64,000 nucleotides of DNA from Paraprevotella sp. (lineage in GTDB: Bacteria > Bacteroidota > Bacteroidia > Bacteroidales > Bacteroidaceae). The notes below the pieces were generated by a model that was not told where the DNA came from, did not search any database, and saw nothing but the letters and a program-made list of their open reading frames with translations. Positions 9,051 to 19,031 of the stretch are shown piece after piece (position 1 is the stretch's first letter; each line of letters begins with the position of its first letter). Both the position numbers and the translations under genes were made by a program. The stretch is from NCBI GenBank assembly GCA_017937925.1, contig JAGBCQ010000018.1, forward strand, positions 62,001-126,000, read 5' to 3'.

Positions 9051-10310
9051 ATGAAACGCATCATCTTTTTCATCATAATGACGTGCAACTTGTGCACAAT
9101 GTGGGCTGTCGGACGTAGTGGCATATACCAACATTCCGTCGCACTTGCGGGCTATATTTCGGCAGAGACAGGTAAGGCTCCAACTGCCTATATCTGGATT
9201 CCTGACGGTTGCCAAACTGTGAAAGCAGTCGTACTCGCTCAACAGAATATGACCGAGGAGATGCTTTTTAAAAACGAAACTTTCCGCAAGAGAATGTCTA
9301 AACTGAATGTGGCGCTTGTGTGGGTGGCACCATGGTTCTCGCAGAATTGGGACCCTGCGACAGGCTGTCAAAAGGTGTTTGAGGAAATGATGGTAGGACT
9401 GGCCGGTCAGAGCGGTCACAAGGAATTGGAGTCGGCGCCCATTATCCCTTTAGGACATTCGGCTCAAGCAACCTTTCCTTGGAATTTCGCTGCTTGGAAC
9501 AATCAACGTACGCTTTGCATTATTAGTTTCCACGGTGATGCTCCCCGTACTAATCTGTGTGGTTATGGTACCGCTAACGTGGAATGGGGACGCACGCGCA
9601 ACATTGATGGCATACCGGGTTTGATGATTGAAGGTGAGTACGAATGGTGGGAGGCTCGCGTTCGTCCGGCTCTTGCTTTTCGCATGATGTATCCGCAGAG
9701 TTGTGTGTCCTTTTTGGCAGACGCAGGAAGTGGGCATTTTGAGATTATGCCGGAAACGGCTGATTATATAGCGACGTTTATTGAGAAGGCAATGGCGAAG
9801 CGATTATTACCTAATGGTTCGCTTTGCAAGATTGACCCGCGTGACGGGTGGTTGGCCTGTCGTTACAATCCGGACCTCCAACCAAATGATGGAGATGGGG
9901 CAAAGGATGATATTTTTACCATAGACCAACGCCCAAAGGCTGCTCCATATGCGCTTTATAAGGGCGACCCCCACGATGCCTTCTGGTATTTTGACCGTGA
10001 GATGGCAGAATGGACAGAGGCGCGTTATGCCGAAACTTGGGGCAAACAACCGCGTGAGGTGGGGGAGGTGAAAACTCGTTGGAGCGATGATGGGCAAACT
10101 TTGATTGTTGAGGCTGCTCGCGATGTGCGCATCGAGGTTATCAGTGGTCCACTCTGCAAGGAGACGAATTACCGATTCAAAGTTTATCCCTACGAGGCAG
10201 GAGTGGACAATCCCAAACGCTCCTTCACTGCATGGCTGATTGCCATTAAGGATGGTGACAAGACTTACAAGCGTTGTGTGAAACCCATTGAGGTGAAGAT
10301 TCCACATTAA
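9051..10310 (+). CDS. Secreted alpha/beta-hydrolase-like protein, possible carbohydrate esterase
   Basis: A 419-residue protein with a signal peptide (MKRIIFFIIMTCNLCTMWA). PTAYIWIPDGCQTVKAVVLAQQNMTEE followed by PLGHSAQATFPW resembles an alpha/beta hydrolase with the nucleophile elbow G-H-S-A-Q (Ser137). Candidate acid and histidine lie near DAGSGHFEIMPE (about 225-235). The C-terminal 150 residues are beta-rich and unassigned. Six bases separate it from the GH97 gene, so it belongs to the same enzyme operon, where removing acetyl or methyl groups from the polysaccharide would be a plausible role. The substrate is inference, and I recognise no exact family. Confidence 0.65.
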   Translation: MKRIIFFIIMTCNLCTMWAVGRSGIYQHSVALAGYISAETGKAPTAYIWIPDGCQTVKAVVLAQQNMTEEMLFKNETFRKRMSKLNVALVWVAPWFSQNWDPATGCQKVFEEMMVGLAGQSGHKELESAPIIPLGHSAQATFPWNFAAWNNQRTLCIISFHGDAPRTNLCGYGTANVEWGRTRNIDGIPGLMIEGEYEWWEARVRPALAFRMMYPQSCVSFLADAGSGHFEIMPETADYIATFIEKAMAKRLLPNGSLCKIDPRDGWLACRYNPDLQPNDGDGAKDDIFTIDQRPKAAPYALYKGDPHDAFWYFDREMAEWTEARYAETWGKQPREVGEVKTRWSDDGQTLIVEAARDVRIEVISGPLCKETNYRFKVYPYEAGVDNPKRSFTAWLIAIKDGDKTYKRCVKPIEVKIPH

Positions 10311-10343
10311 TATAATATATAAGGATTAGAATTTTGAAATGAT

Positions 10344-12092
10344 ATGAAACTATTCCTTTTTATCCTTTCTTGTGTTTTATCGCTTACACAGGTTCTGGCA
10401 CAAAGTACTGTACGTCAGTTTGCACTTACAGACGTAAGGTTATTGTCATCGCGATTCCAACGAAATATGCAACGCGATTCGGCATGGATAGTATCGATAC
10501 CTGTTAATTCGTTATTACACTCTTTCCGTAACACGGCAGGTGTGTTTTCCAGCAAGGAAGGCGGATACATGACGATGCAACATTTGGGTGGATGGGAGTC
10601 GATGGATTGTGACCTTCGTGGACATACTACGGGGCATCTTTTGTCGGCAATGGCATACTTGCAGATGAAGGAAAAAGCAGACTCTCTTGTACAGGGCTTG
10701 GCTGAAGTGCAACGCCAATATGGTACGGGTTATCTTTCGGCGTATGGCGAGGGGTTAATAGACCGTAACATCGCAGGCAAGAGTGTGTGGGCTCCATTTT
10801 ATACATTGCATAAGATACTTCAGGGATTGATTGATCAATATACAATGTGTGGCAATGAGACAGCCCTTGAGGTTGCTAAAGGTATGGGTAATTGGGCTTA
10901 TAATAAACTCAGTCCGCTCAGTGAGGAAACGCGCTTAAGAATGATTCGTAATGAGTTTGGAGGTTTTAACGAGGCTATGTACAATCTTTATAGTATTACA
11001 AAGGACGAGAAACATCTTTGGGTGGCACGTTTCTTTTACCACAATGATAAAATAGACCCACTTAAGCAAGGGAATAATGATTTAGGCACGGCCCATGCCA
11101 ATACGTTTATCCCTAAACTTTTGGGCGAATGTCGCAATTATGAATTGTTTGGTGAGACGGACAGCAAACGTGCTGCTGAAAATCTATTTTGGACACTCGT
11201 TAACGACCATGCTTTTGTGACAGGTGAAGTGTCCGATAAGGAGCATCTCTTCAAACCCGAGGAACAATCAAAACATTTGACCGGTTATGACGGGGAGAGT
11301 TGTTGTACCTATAATCTTTTAAAACTAGCCGACCGTCTGTTTACTTATAAACCGGACTCTCGGATAGGAGATTATTATGAACGCGCGCTCTACAATCATA
11401 TATTGGGGCAGCAAGATACCCTATCATCAATGGTTTGCTACTTCACACCGCTGATGACGGGTGGATATCGTCTTTATTGTAAGCGAGATAGTTCTTTTTG
11501 GTGTTGCGTAGGTAGTGGATTTGAGAGTCATGCCAAATATCAATCTTCAATTTATTTTCATTCCAACGACACCCTTTATGTAAACCTATTCATACCCTCG
11601 GAAGTGAATTGGAATGGAACAAAAGTTCGTCAGAGTACCGACTTCCCAAATACGAACAAAACCATCGTTGAGGCTTCGTCGAAGATAAACTTAAAGGTCC
11701 GTTTCCCGTATTGGGCAACTTATATGAAGGTGAATGGCAGAAAAGTGAAGGCGGGTAGCGATGGTTACGTACTGCTGAAAAAAGTCAGACGTTGCGAGAT
11801 TGAGATGGGGATGACTATTCGTGAGGAACCTACGAAAGACGATGCGTCTCGCGTGGCACTAATGTATGGTCCCATTGTTCTTGGCGGTCGATTGGATGCT
11901 GTAACCCATCCTTTCAGTGACCCTAAGAAGTACAACGATTACTACACCTTTGATTATGGCAAACATCCAAATATAAGATTGAAGCAACTTGAACGCTTGA
12001 ATAATCTGCAATATCGAACCGCAGATGGCATCTCGGTAGAACCACTTTATGATTTACAGCGTTGTCGTTACGTGGTATATTGGGAAAAATAG
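10344..12092 (+). CDS. Beta-L-arabinofuranosidase-type glycoside hydrolase (GH127/GH146, DUF1680)
   Basis: A 582-residue protein with a signal peptide (MKLFLFILSCVLSLTQVLAQ) and an (alpha/alpha)6 barrel typical of DUF1680: GGYMTMQHLGGWESMDCDLRGHTTGHLLSA near residue 75, then APFYTLHKILQGLIDQY. The Zn-thiolate site known from HypBA1 (Glu338, Cys340, Cys417, Cys418) can be traced to GESCC (Glu318, Cys320) and FWCCVGSG (Cys387, Cys388), one of which would be the catalytic cysteine. These enzymes release beta-L-arabinofuranose, pointing to an arabinose-decorated target glycan. Whether it belongs to GH127 or GH146 cannot be settled by eye. It is the fourth gene of the enzyme cluster. Confidence 0.9.
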   Translation: MKLFLFILSCVLSLTQVLAQSTVRQFALTDVRLLSSRFQRNMQRDSAWIVSIPVNSLLHSFRNTAGVFSSKEGGYMTMQHLGGWESMDCDLRGHTTGHLLSAMAYLQMKEKADSLVQGLAEVQRQYGTGYLSAYGEGLIDRNIAGKSVWAPFYTLHKILQGLIDQYTMCGNETALEVAKGMGNWAYNKLSPLSEETRLRMIRNEFGGFNEAMYNLYSITKDEKHLWVARFFYHNDKIDPLKQGNNDLGTAHANTFIPKLLGECRNYELFGETDSKRAAENLFWTLVNDHAFVTGEVSDKEHLFKPEEQSKHLTGYDGESCCTYNLLKLADRLFTYKPDSRIGDYYERALYNHILGQQDTLSSMVCYFTPLMTGGYRLYCKRDSSFWCCVGSGFESHAKYQSSIYFHSNDTLYVNLFIPSEVNWNGTKVRQSTDFPNTNKTIVEASSKINLKVRFPYWATYMKVNGRKVKAGSDGYVLLKKVRRCEIEMGMTIREEPTKDDASRVALMYGPIVLGGRLDAVTHPFSDPKKYNDYYTFDYGKHPNIRLKQLERLNNLQYRTADGISVEPLYDLQRCRYVVYWEK

Positions 12093-12115
12093 AAGTTTTG
12101 TTGCGTAAAAACTTC
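12092..12115 (+). other. Hairpin without T-run after the arabinofuranosidase gene
   Basis: GAAGTTTT (12092-12099) pairs with AAAACTTC (12108-12115) right at the stop codon. No T-run follows, so it is not a convincing terminator; transcription may continue into the gene at 12179. It could protect the upstream mRNA 3' end. Confidence 0.4.
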
Positions 12116-12178
12116 CAACCGTTCGTATTATAGAATAATCGTTAGTGATAAAGGTCTCATTAAATACAAATATCGTCT

Positions 12179-14914
12179 ATGAAAAGGACTTTTAAGAAAT
12201 TTATAATTGTGGCAGTAATGCTTCTCGGCTTGCAATATGCCTTTGCCGGTCGTGTTTTTGTGCATCCGGGCATTTCTTATACACAAGCAGATATTGACCG
12301 CATGCGTTCGCTGATTGCAGCAAAACAGGAACCTTATTATAGTGCATTCGTTGCGCTGAAGAATAGTTCTTATAGTAGTACTTCTGCTGGTGTTTCACAG
12401 CGAGGAACCCAGATTAAAGAGGGAAAGTTTAATGGCACTGTTGGTATAGATGGTCGTCGTGCTCACGATTTGGCTTTGCTTTACGTCTTGACCGGTGATA
12501 CCAAATATGCGGACAAGGCAGTACAGTTCTTGAATGCCAATAGTTACTATACCAATACGAGTGCTCGTGGTACAGGCCCTTTGGATAATGGTAAGATAAA
12601 TTTGCTCATTGAAGCGGCGGAATTGTTGCGTGATTATCCGGGATGGGCTTCAGCCGACCAGCAACGTTTCAAGGATATGCTTACCTATCCGTACTTCACT
12701 ACGAAAGAGGACCTTTATGAGAAATTCGCCACATTGGATGACGAAACCAATGGTATTACATTCTATTGGAATTGTTATAATTTTGATTCAGGGCGTTTTG
12801 GTAATCAAGGAATGTTCGCAGCCCGTGCCTTATTGGCAATGGGAGTTTATTTGGATAACGATACTATCTTTGATCGTGCTTATCAATATCTTAGTGGTAA
12901 CCAATGGCAACATTTTGAGAACTATGACGATATTGATTATAAATCAGGACCTAGTCAAGGTAAGGGAAGTGTCAATAACACCGACTACATTTTCTCTTTT
13001 TCCACTTCGTCACCTGTGAGTTCTTCAGATCCGTCTTACGTTCGCAATTATGGTTATAGCGAACAATTACCTTATTATATATTTAAGAATGGACAATGTC
13101 AGGAATCTTGTCGCGATCAAGGTCATACGTTGTGTGGTGTTATGATGTATGCCCATCTGGCAGAAATGTGTTGGAATCAGGGAGAAGATCTTTGGGGGGC
13201 ATTTAATAATCGTATTCTGAAAGGTATAGAGTATAGTTTCCGAGTGAACACAACAGCACTGAGCGATTATTCCAACTATCTTAACGATAAGGACTGGAAT
13301 GGTCAATGGAAACCTTCTGCATGGAGTGTACGTGCGCCGTCCTCTCATACTAATTTTGCTAATTGGGATCCGCGTGTAGCCGACCTTTCAAATAATATTG
13401 AGCCTGAAAGTCCGGACACATTCTATCAGACTTGGGATCGTTGTGGACGCACGTTCTATAAGGATCTTATTACGACCGATGCCGGCGATGGATTAGGGTC
13501 TAGTGGTTGCCGTGAGATGGCTTTGGCTCATTATAATGTACGTATGGGAATTTCCCTCAAGCAGATGCCTTGGCTTAAGCGTTATCGCGATTACATGATT
13601 GCTAAATACAAAGTTGAGAACTACGGTAAGGACAGCGGACATGCCTACGAATGGTGTGGTTGGGGTACACTGAGTAAACGTCGCGAAAACTATATGGTTG
13701 GAGACCCCGTAAGTTATCAGAGCGGTCGTAGAGTGATGGGTATCCATCAACCATTTGAGACAATCCGTTGTGCAGATTACGACTACTTTGCCGCAGATGG
13801 TAATGGACGTACTTATCAGACCTCAAATACGACGGTATCAAGTTATCGTCCTGATGGAACTTTGAGAGTTGAAGAGGGTGACGATAATTGGGTTGCAGTT
13901 CTCCGTAATCTTGAATGGGTTACTTATACCATCAATGTGCCTGTCGATGGTGAATATACATTTAACTTGCGCTATTTGACAGGAGAAAACTCTCCAATGA
14001 TAACATTATTTATTGATAATGAAGAGAAAGACGATATTTTTAGTGATGATACTAAGGGAGCGTATATAGATAATGCGTGGAGCACTCAAACACTCAAAAA
14101 GGGTGTGCACGTTGTCAAAATTATGATTCAAGGTGAGAATGCGGAAGTGAATTTAAGTACTTTGACGTATAAGGCAGACATAGATACCTATAATATTACA
14201 GCTTCGGACGGTTTTTTTTGTCCGCAACAGGCTGCTGAAGGACAGTCTGTCACCGTAACTACAGATGAATGCATTGTGCCAGGTTCCGTTATTATCTATG
14301 ATCCAACAACCGATGCGAAAATCTCAGGCGTTGCTACGTTGAATGGATATACATTTACAATGCCTGCACATGCTGTTGAGGTTACAGGGTTGCAACATCC
14401 GGATGATGGTCAGACAATAATTGCAACAATTGCTGCAACAACAGCCGGCGTAGGTAGCGCATTTGCAAGAAACGATCATCCTGATGTATGGACAGTTGAC
14501 ATTCCGGCTGAACCGCGCTTTCGTAAAGCGGTGTTTGTTCATCCTTATAAAACCCACGGCTATAACCGGACAAACCTAACACTTATATGTCCCGATGGCG
14601 AAAAAATAGACATCAATGCTATCTATGATCAACCATGGGATGTCAGTGGTCATATCTTGCCGGGTCAAAAGAATACTTTTACCATTACCAACGAACGCAC
14701 AGCCGGTATAGATTATTGGGCAAACGGCATAGCCACAAAAGCTTCGTATCTTACACGCTTAGAACTTAGTGAACCGGAAAATGTCGCTATCGATATGTTG
14801 AAGTATGACTCTAAAGAACCTCTAATATTTTACGATCTCCAGGGACGGAAGGTAACACCGTCTCGTTCGGGACTATATATTACAAATCGTCGCACGATAT
14901 ACTTACGTAAATAA
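12179..14914 (+). CDS. Secreted alginate-lyase-family protein with carbohydrate-binding module and T9SS-like tail
   Basis: A 911-residue protein with a signal peptide (MKRTFKKFIIVAVMLLGLQYAFAG). Residues about 25-500 form an alginate-lyase superfamily alpha-toroid (PL5/PL38-like): FVHPGISYTQADIDRMRSLI, HDLALLYVLTGD, and GQCQESCRDQGH at 305-316, the same motif as in the first enzyme of the cluster. Residues about 545-665 (RVEEGDDNWVAVLRNLEWVTY, VPVDGEYTFNLRYLTGENSP) look like a CBM6-type beta-sandwich. The last 30 residues (FYDLQGRKVTPSRSGLYITN...YLRK) are a sorting-like tail. Likely role: cell-surface or secreted cleavage of a uronate-rich chain. The exact PL family needs a profile search. 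The gap to the next gene is 38 bases. Confidence 0.8.
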   Translation: MKRTFKKFIIVAVMLLGLQYAFAGRVFVHPGISYTQADIDRMRSLIAAKQEPYYSAFVALKNSSYSSTSAGVSQRGTQIKEGKFNGTVGIDGRRAHDLALLYVLTGDTKYADKAVQFLNANSYYTNTSARGTGPLDNGKINLLIEAAELLRDYPGWASADQQRFKDMLTYPYFTTKEDLYEKFATLDDETNGITFYWNCYNFDSGRFGNQGMFAARALLAMGVYLDNDTIFDRAYQYLSGNQWQHFENYDDIDYKSGPSQGKGSVNNTDYIFSFSTSSPVSSSDPSYVRNYGYSEQLPYYIFKNGQCQESCRDQGHTLCGVMMYAHLAEMCWNQGEDLWGAFNNRILKGIEYSFRVNTTALSDYSNYLNDKDWNGQWKPSAWSVRAPSSHTNFANWDPRVADLSNNIEPESPDTFYQTWDRCGRTFYKDLITTDAGDGLGSSGCREMALAHYNVRMGISLKQMPWLKRYRDYMIAKYKVENYGKDSGHAYEWCGWGTLSKRRENYMVGDPVSYQSGRRVMGIHQPFETIRCADYDYFAADGNGRTYQTSNTTVSSYRPDGTLRVEEGDDNWVAVLRNLEWVTYTINVPVDGEYTFNLRYLTGENSPMITLFIDNEEKDDIFSDDTKGAYIDNAWSTQTLKKGVHVVKIMIQGENAEVNLSTLTYKADIDTYNITASDGFFCPQQAAEGQSVTVTTDECIVPGSVIIYDPTTDAKISGVATLNGYTFTMPAHAVEVTGLQHPDDGQTIIATIAATTAGVGSAFARNDHPDVWTVDIPAEPRFRKAVFVHPYKTHGYNRTNLTLICPDGEKIDINAIYDQPWDVSGHILPGQKNTFTITNERTAGIDYWANGIATKASYLTRLELSEPENVAIDMLKYDSKEPLIFYDLQGRKVTPSRSGLYITNRRTIYLRK

Positions 14915-14952
14915 GATATATACATTTTTAATAACCCTTTAAATTAACTATT

Positions 14953-17900
14953 ATGAGACACATTCTATGCAATTTGCTTACAGGCATGTTATTATGCTTG
15001 TTTGCACTTACATCTCAGGATGTTTTGGCAGGCGATGCCCTGGCAAAGTACAAACTCAACCTTGCTGACCCAGATGTCTGCAAGGTGTATTACATGAGAG
15101 CAGGTAACTACCAAGCTCAAGACTCGCTTAAGGTGGGAATAAAGGCCGATGGTACCGACTCACTTGCAGCTCCTTATGAGCGCATTAAGTATGCATTCGA
15201 TGGCAAATTTATTGATTGCCGAGGTATCGAAAGCACTAATGTTGGAGATTACGATGGTGAAAACTTCGTAGCTGCCAATCAAGGTTTCCTCGTATTTGAC
15301 TTTGGTGAGGAAGGTATTGACTTAAACAAAATTGTGCTTTACAATGATGGTTATTATAATCGTCACCAGCAAGGTACAGTGTTTGTGGCTTTTGCAGGTC
15401 CTACTGCTGAAGGTCCTTTTACTGAGGATTGTGTGGAGGCGAAGTATCAGAAAGCTCAATTTGAAACTGCTACTACAAAACTTCTTCGTACCAATGGTAG
15501 CAACCAATCATTCTCGTCAATGGTAACCAATGTCAACAATTGGGCAACAGGAACTGAAAATCCTTCAGAGAATGAACCGGGATACTATGCAACTACAGTG
15601 AAGACAGGTAATCACCTGAAATATCGCTATATTGCTATTTATGACTGGTCAAACTATTCCTATCTCTCTGAGGTGGAAATCTATGGTACATTATTGAAGA
15701 ATAGTACTTATAGTGATGCACAATTGGATCTTGAGCGCGCAATTGCCGAAGCTCAGGTATATGCCGATGAGTTCTCTATGAGTAATCCGGATGCTGTGGA
15801 ATCACTCAAGTCAACTATCGCTACTGCACAAGCTTTGCTCAATGAAAATGTAACAGATGAGGCTCAATTGGCAGAAGCTAGTACAAACTTGATAACTGCA
15901 ACAGAAACATTTATGGGTGATATTACTTATAAATTAGGTGAGGACGAGTTCTATTGCACTATCACTACCGCTTCTCAGGAGAATGGTCTGAAACTTTCTT
16001 CCGAGATGACTACTGTAGGTAACTATACTGGTTACGTTCTTCAGAGTTGCCTTCCCGATGAGGCTATTCCTTTCTCTGTAGCAAAGAGCGAAATCATCAA
16101 CGGACAACAAGCATATCAACTTTCTACAGAGGATGGCGTTGTTATTCAAACCGGTTCTACTTTGATGTTGGTTGACGCTAACCAAGTAACTGCTAGTAAC
16201 CCTGCTAAGTTTGTGTTTACAATGCGTTATAGCGAAGGTGAAGATGCTCTTTACGATTTCAAGGCAGGCAACTACTTCTACTATTTGTCTGATGAAGGTA
16301 CTCTTGCAACTACAGAGACATTCCCTGTTTATGAGTCCTTCGAAGAAATCATTCCTTATACATTCATGCTAACTCCTTCTTCTTATGTCAAGAATGACGA
16401 GGAGGCTGCAGCCAACTTTAAGGGATGGGAATTCAACGAAGCTACAAAGGAAGTAACTGAAATATTTAAGGATACACTTGGTCTCAACGCAGGTAATATT
16501 CTTGAGGGCTGGCGTCTGAATAAGTGGCGTATGTACACCCGCGTAGGTCAGGTAAATGGCTTCATGACTATTTCCGTTAATAATCCATACTATGCATGCG
16601 AAGATACACTCGCACAAACACCAATCGTTCCTGCTATTGATGAACAGAGTGCATTGACGACGGCTAACAATGGCGCAGGTATTTGCCGTGAGTATGGTAA
16701 ATATGCTGATAAAGCTTCACGTGACCCAATAGATCAGGTGCGCGACTCAACTTATTTGGAAATCGTTAATCCTATCTACTGTCCTTACATTGCTGTTAAG
16801 ATGGCCGGAACAGATGAGAATGTTGATCTTTCAGGATGGTCGTTCACATTCTTCATCAAGAAGGGTGGTGTTGAACCACAATTAAATATGACGAATGTCG
16901 CAGGTCGTAAGGGAGATGTGTATTATTGGCGTCTCAGCGATTGTGGATTTACTGTTGGTCAAGTTGGCTACTCTGCTCAATACATGGGCTTCAATAGTGC
17001 ATTCCAAAGTACAAAACAAGCGGTTATGTTTGATTGGATTCGTCCTTATGAAAGCATAGATGCTATTCCTGAGGAAAGCTTTACAGCTGAAGAAAAGGCT
17101 GCTGTAGTCGCTTCTCTTCCGGAAAATCCTGTTTATGTGGCTCCTGTATACGAAGTAAAGAAGGTTGAATACCTTGGTCAATACTTCAAGGCAATGAACA
17201 GCAGCAATGGTGACCTTACTGAATCTTATCTTGATGTTATTGCCCAACTTACAGATGGTGATACTCAGACCAATCTTACTTCCGGAACTTCTGATGTTTA
17301 TTACGTTTTGGCAGTACCCGAAGCTATTCGTAAGTTCCAAAGCATGAAAGTATATTACAAGGGTGGAAACAATTACTCTACTAATGTATTCTTCTACAAG
17401 AACACGGAACTTGATGTCGCAGCTGACGATTTCGCCAACTATGTGCCTGACTGTAGTGGTTTATGGCAACATACTGCTTTCTCTGGTTCTCTAGAAAACG
17501 ATGCTGACAACGGCGTAGTAACTATTACGAATACAAATAACGAAAGTGTTGCATATATTGCACTACGTGGCGACAATGCTGGAAACCCACTTAGTGTTAC
17601 TGAAGTAGAATTTTACTACTACGATGAAGGAAACTTTGAGGACGTTCCGGGTGAAGAATCACAACCAAAGGAAAGTATAAAAGTGATGTATTTGGCCGAC
17701 TTCATTACTGCTGTAAATGTAGATAACGGTGATGAAACAGAGAACTATGCTGAACAGGTTGCTGCACTTACAGACGGTGACACAGAGGCTACTCTAACTA
17801 ACGGACTCTCAGGTATCTATTATGTAATCACTTTGCCCGAGGGACTTAAAGACTTCCAGAGTCTGAAAGTGTTCCATAAAGGCGGCAATGAATACTCAAC

Positions 17901-18879
17901 CAACGTATTCTTCTACACTGCTGACGAACTCAATGTTAGTGCTGATACCTATGCGAACTATGTGCCAAATGGAGGCGCTCTATATCAACACGCAGGATTT
18001 AATGGAGCAGTTGAAAAGAATGCTGATGAGAACAGCGTAACGTTCAACAACACCAATAAAGATAAGTTCAATTTCATCGCAGTGCGCGGTGATAATGCCG
18101 GTAACCCATTAAGTGTTACTGAGATTGAACTTTACTATACGGAAGGTAACTATAAAGAAAATGTACGCTTGGAGCCTATCAACTATTGGACTATCACAGA
18201 GAATTGGACTTCTACACGTAAGGACGGTAAAGTCACAATTAACGATGATGGTTCTATGACAGCTACAGCCGGTTCCGACAATGCTAAGCGTGCTGATATC
18301 AAGAACCCAACTGAAAGTTTCTATATGGGCGACCATAAGGTTGTATTCTATATTGTTGAACCTACAGCCGCTGCTTCAGGTGTAACCCAAAACTATGGAG
18401 ACATGAAGTTTGGTTATACTGCAACTGTAGCATCATTTAGTGAAACAGCAGTTGTTAATGAGCAGCATCTTCGTGGTAATTCAAGCAATATTCAATATCC
18501 TGTAGAAGGTGGTTACCTCGTTTATTTCGATCTTAGCGCACGCAATGCTAATGTGGCTTACTATGAAGGTGATAGCGGTACTAAATTTGATGGCGCAACA
18601 AAGGATAGTTTCCGTAGTGCTCTTACAGAGACAACAGATTTGACTATCAGTGTTCCTAACATCACGCTGATTGGTAGTGATGCTACAGATTTCAATATTA
18701 CTAAGATGGGCTCTGCAAAAGACGTAGAGACATTGATTTATCTTTTAACTAGTATCTCTAATGTAATCAAGACACAGGTTCCTGTAGATGCTATATTCGA
18801 CCTTCAAGGACGTCGTGTTAGCGAACCTACTGCTCCTGGTATATACATTATCAATGGTAAGAAGATACTAGTGAAGTAA
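14953..18879 (+). CDS. Large secreted discoidin/FIVAR-like repeat protein with T9SS-like tail
   Basis: A 1308-residue protein with signal peptide (MRHILCNLLTGMLLCLFAL...LAG). Residues about 30-250 resemble an F5/8 type C (discoidin-like) domain (KYRYIAIYDWSNYSYLSEVEIYG). Residues about 255-325 are helical and FIVAR-like (LDLERAIAEAQVYADEFS). A beta-rich middle region follows. Two tandem copies of a 173-residue module start at residues 737 and 910 (LTDGDTQTNLTSG / LTDGDTEATLTNG; RGDNAGNPLSVTEVEFYY / RGDNAGNPLSVTEIELYY); they also resemble discoidin-type binding modules. The end, FDLQGRRVSEPTAPGIYIINGKKILVK, minus its last residues is the common sorting-like tail. No catalytic motif is seen; a surface glycan-binding or scaffold role fits the enzyme operon. 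A terminator follows. Confidence 0.75.
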   Translation: MRHILCNLLTGMLLCLFALTSQDVLAGDALAKYKLNLADPDVCKVYYMRAGNYQAQDSLKVGIKADGTDSLAAPYERIKYAFDGKFIDCRGIESTNVGDYDGENFVAANQGFLVFDFGEEGIDLNKIVLYNDGYYNRHQQGTVFVAFAGPTAEGPFTEDCVEAKYQKAQFETATTKLLRTNGSNQSFSSMVTNVNNWATGTENPSENEPGYYATTVKTGNHLKYRYIAIYDWSNYSYLSEVEIYGTLLKNSTYSDAQLDLERAIAEAQVYADEFSMSNPDAVESLKSTIATAQALLNENVTDEAQLAEASTNLITATETFMGDITYKLGEDEFYCTITTASQENGLKLSSEMTTVGNYTGYVLQSCLPDEAIPFSVAKSEIINGQQAYQLSTEDGVVIQTGSTLMLVDANQVTASNPAKFVFTMRYSEGEDALYDFKAGNYFYYLSDEGTLATTETFPVYESFEEIIPYTFMLTPSSYVKNDEEAAANFKGWEFNEATKEVTEIFKDTLGLNAGNILEGWRLNKWRMYTRVGQVNGFMTISVNNPYYACEDTLAQTPIVPAIDEQSALTTANNGAGICREYGKYADKASRDPIDQVRDSTYLEIVNPIYCPYIAVKMAGTDENVDLSGWSFTFFIKKGGVEPQLNMTNVAGRKGDVYYWRLSDCGFTVGQVGYSAQYMGFNSAFQSTKQAVMFDWIRPYESIDAIPEESFTAEEKAAVVASLPENPVYVAPVYEVKKVEYLGQYFKAMNSSNGDLTESYLDVIAQLTDGDTQTNLTSGTSDVYYVLAVPEAIRKFQSMKVYYKGGNNYSTNVFFYKNTELDVAADDFANYVPDCSGLWQHTAFSGSLENDADNGVVTITNTNNESVAYIALRGDNAGNPLSVTEVEFYYYDEGNFEDVPGEESQPKESIKVMYLADFITAVNVDNGDETENYAEQVAALTDGDTEATLTNGLSGIYYVITLPEGLKDFQSLKVFHKGGNEYSTNVFFYTADELNVSADTYANYVPNGGALYQHAGFNGAVEKNADENSVTFNNTNKDKFNFIAVRGDNAGNPLSVTEIELYYTEGNYKENVRLEPINYWTITENWTSTRKDGKVTINDDGSMTATAGSDNAKRADIKNPTESFYMGDHKVVFYIVEPTAAASGVTQNYGDMKFGYTATVASFSETAVVNEQHLRGNSSNIQYPVEGGYLVYFDLSARNANVAYYEGDSGTKFDGATKDSFRSALTETTDLTISVPNITLIGSDATDFNITKMGSAKDVETLIYLLTSISNVIKTQVPVDAIFDLQGRRVSEPTAPGIYIINGKKILVK

Positions 18880-18922
18880 ATATTGGTAAAGTGCGTTAAA
18901 TCTGATAACGCAGCTCTTAATT

Positions 18923-18956
18923 AGAGGATCGTCAGTGTGACGGTCCTCTTTTTTTA
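18923..18956 (+). terminator. Rho-independent terminator closing the enzyme block
   Basis: AGAGGATCGTCA pairs with TGACGGTCCTCT (one wobble) around GTG, followed by seven T residues. A smaller hairpin (GCGTTA...TAACGC) precedes it just after the stop at 18879. It separates the enzyme genes from the uptake block. Confidence 0.9.
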
Positions 18957-19031
18957 TAAATAAATTTTGATAATGTTTAAGTGAAAATAGGGTTAGATTC
19001 GTATTATAGATATATAATTTGATGTTATACA

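Noticed and set aside
9807-10307. 166-codon - strand reading frame inside the esterase-like gene
   Set aside because: It is antisense to a gene with a signal peptide and hydrolase motif, so it is a shadow frame.
16882-17340. 152-codon - strand reading frame inside the 1308-residue protein gene
   Set aside because: It is antisense to a repetitive coding region and has no start signal or homology that I recognise.
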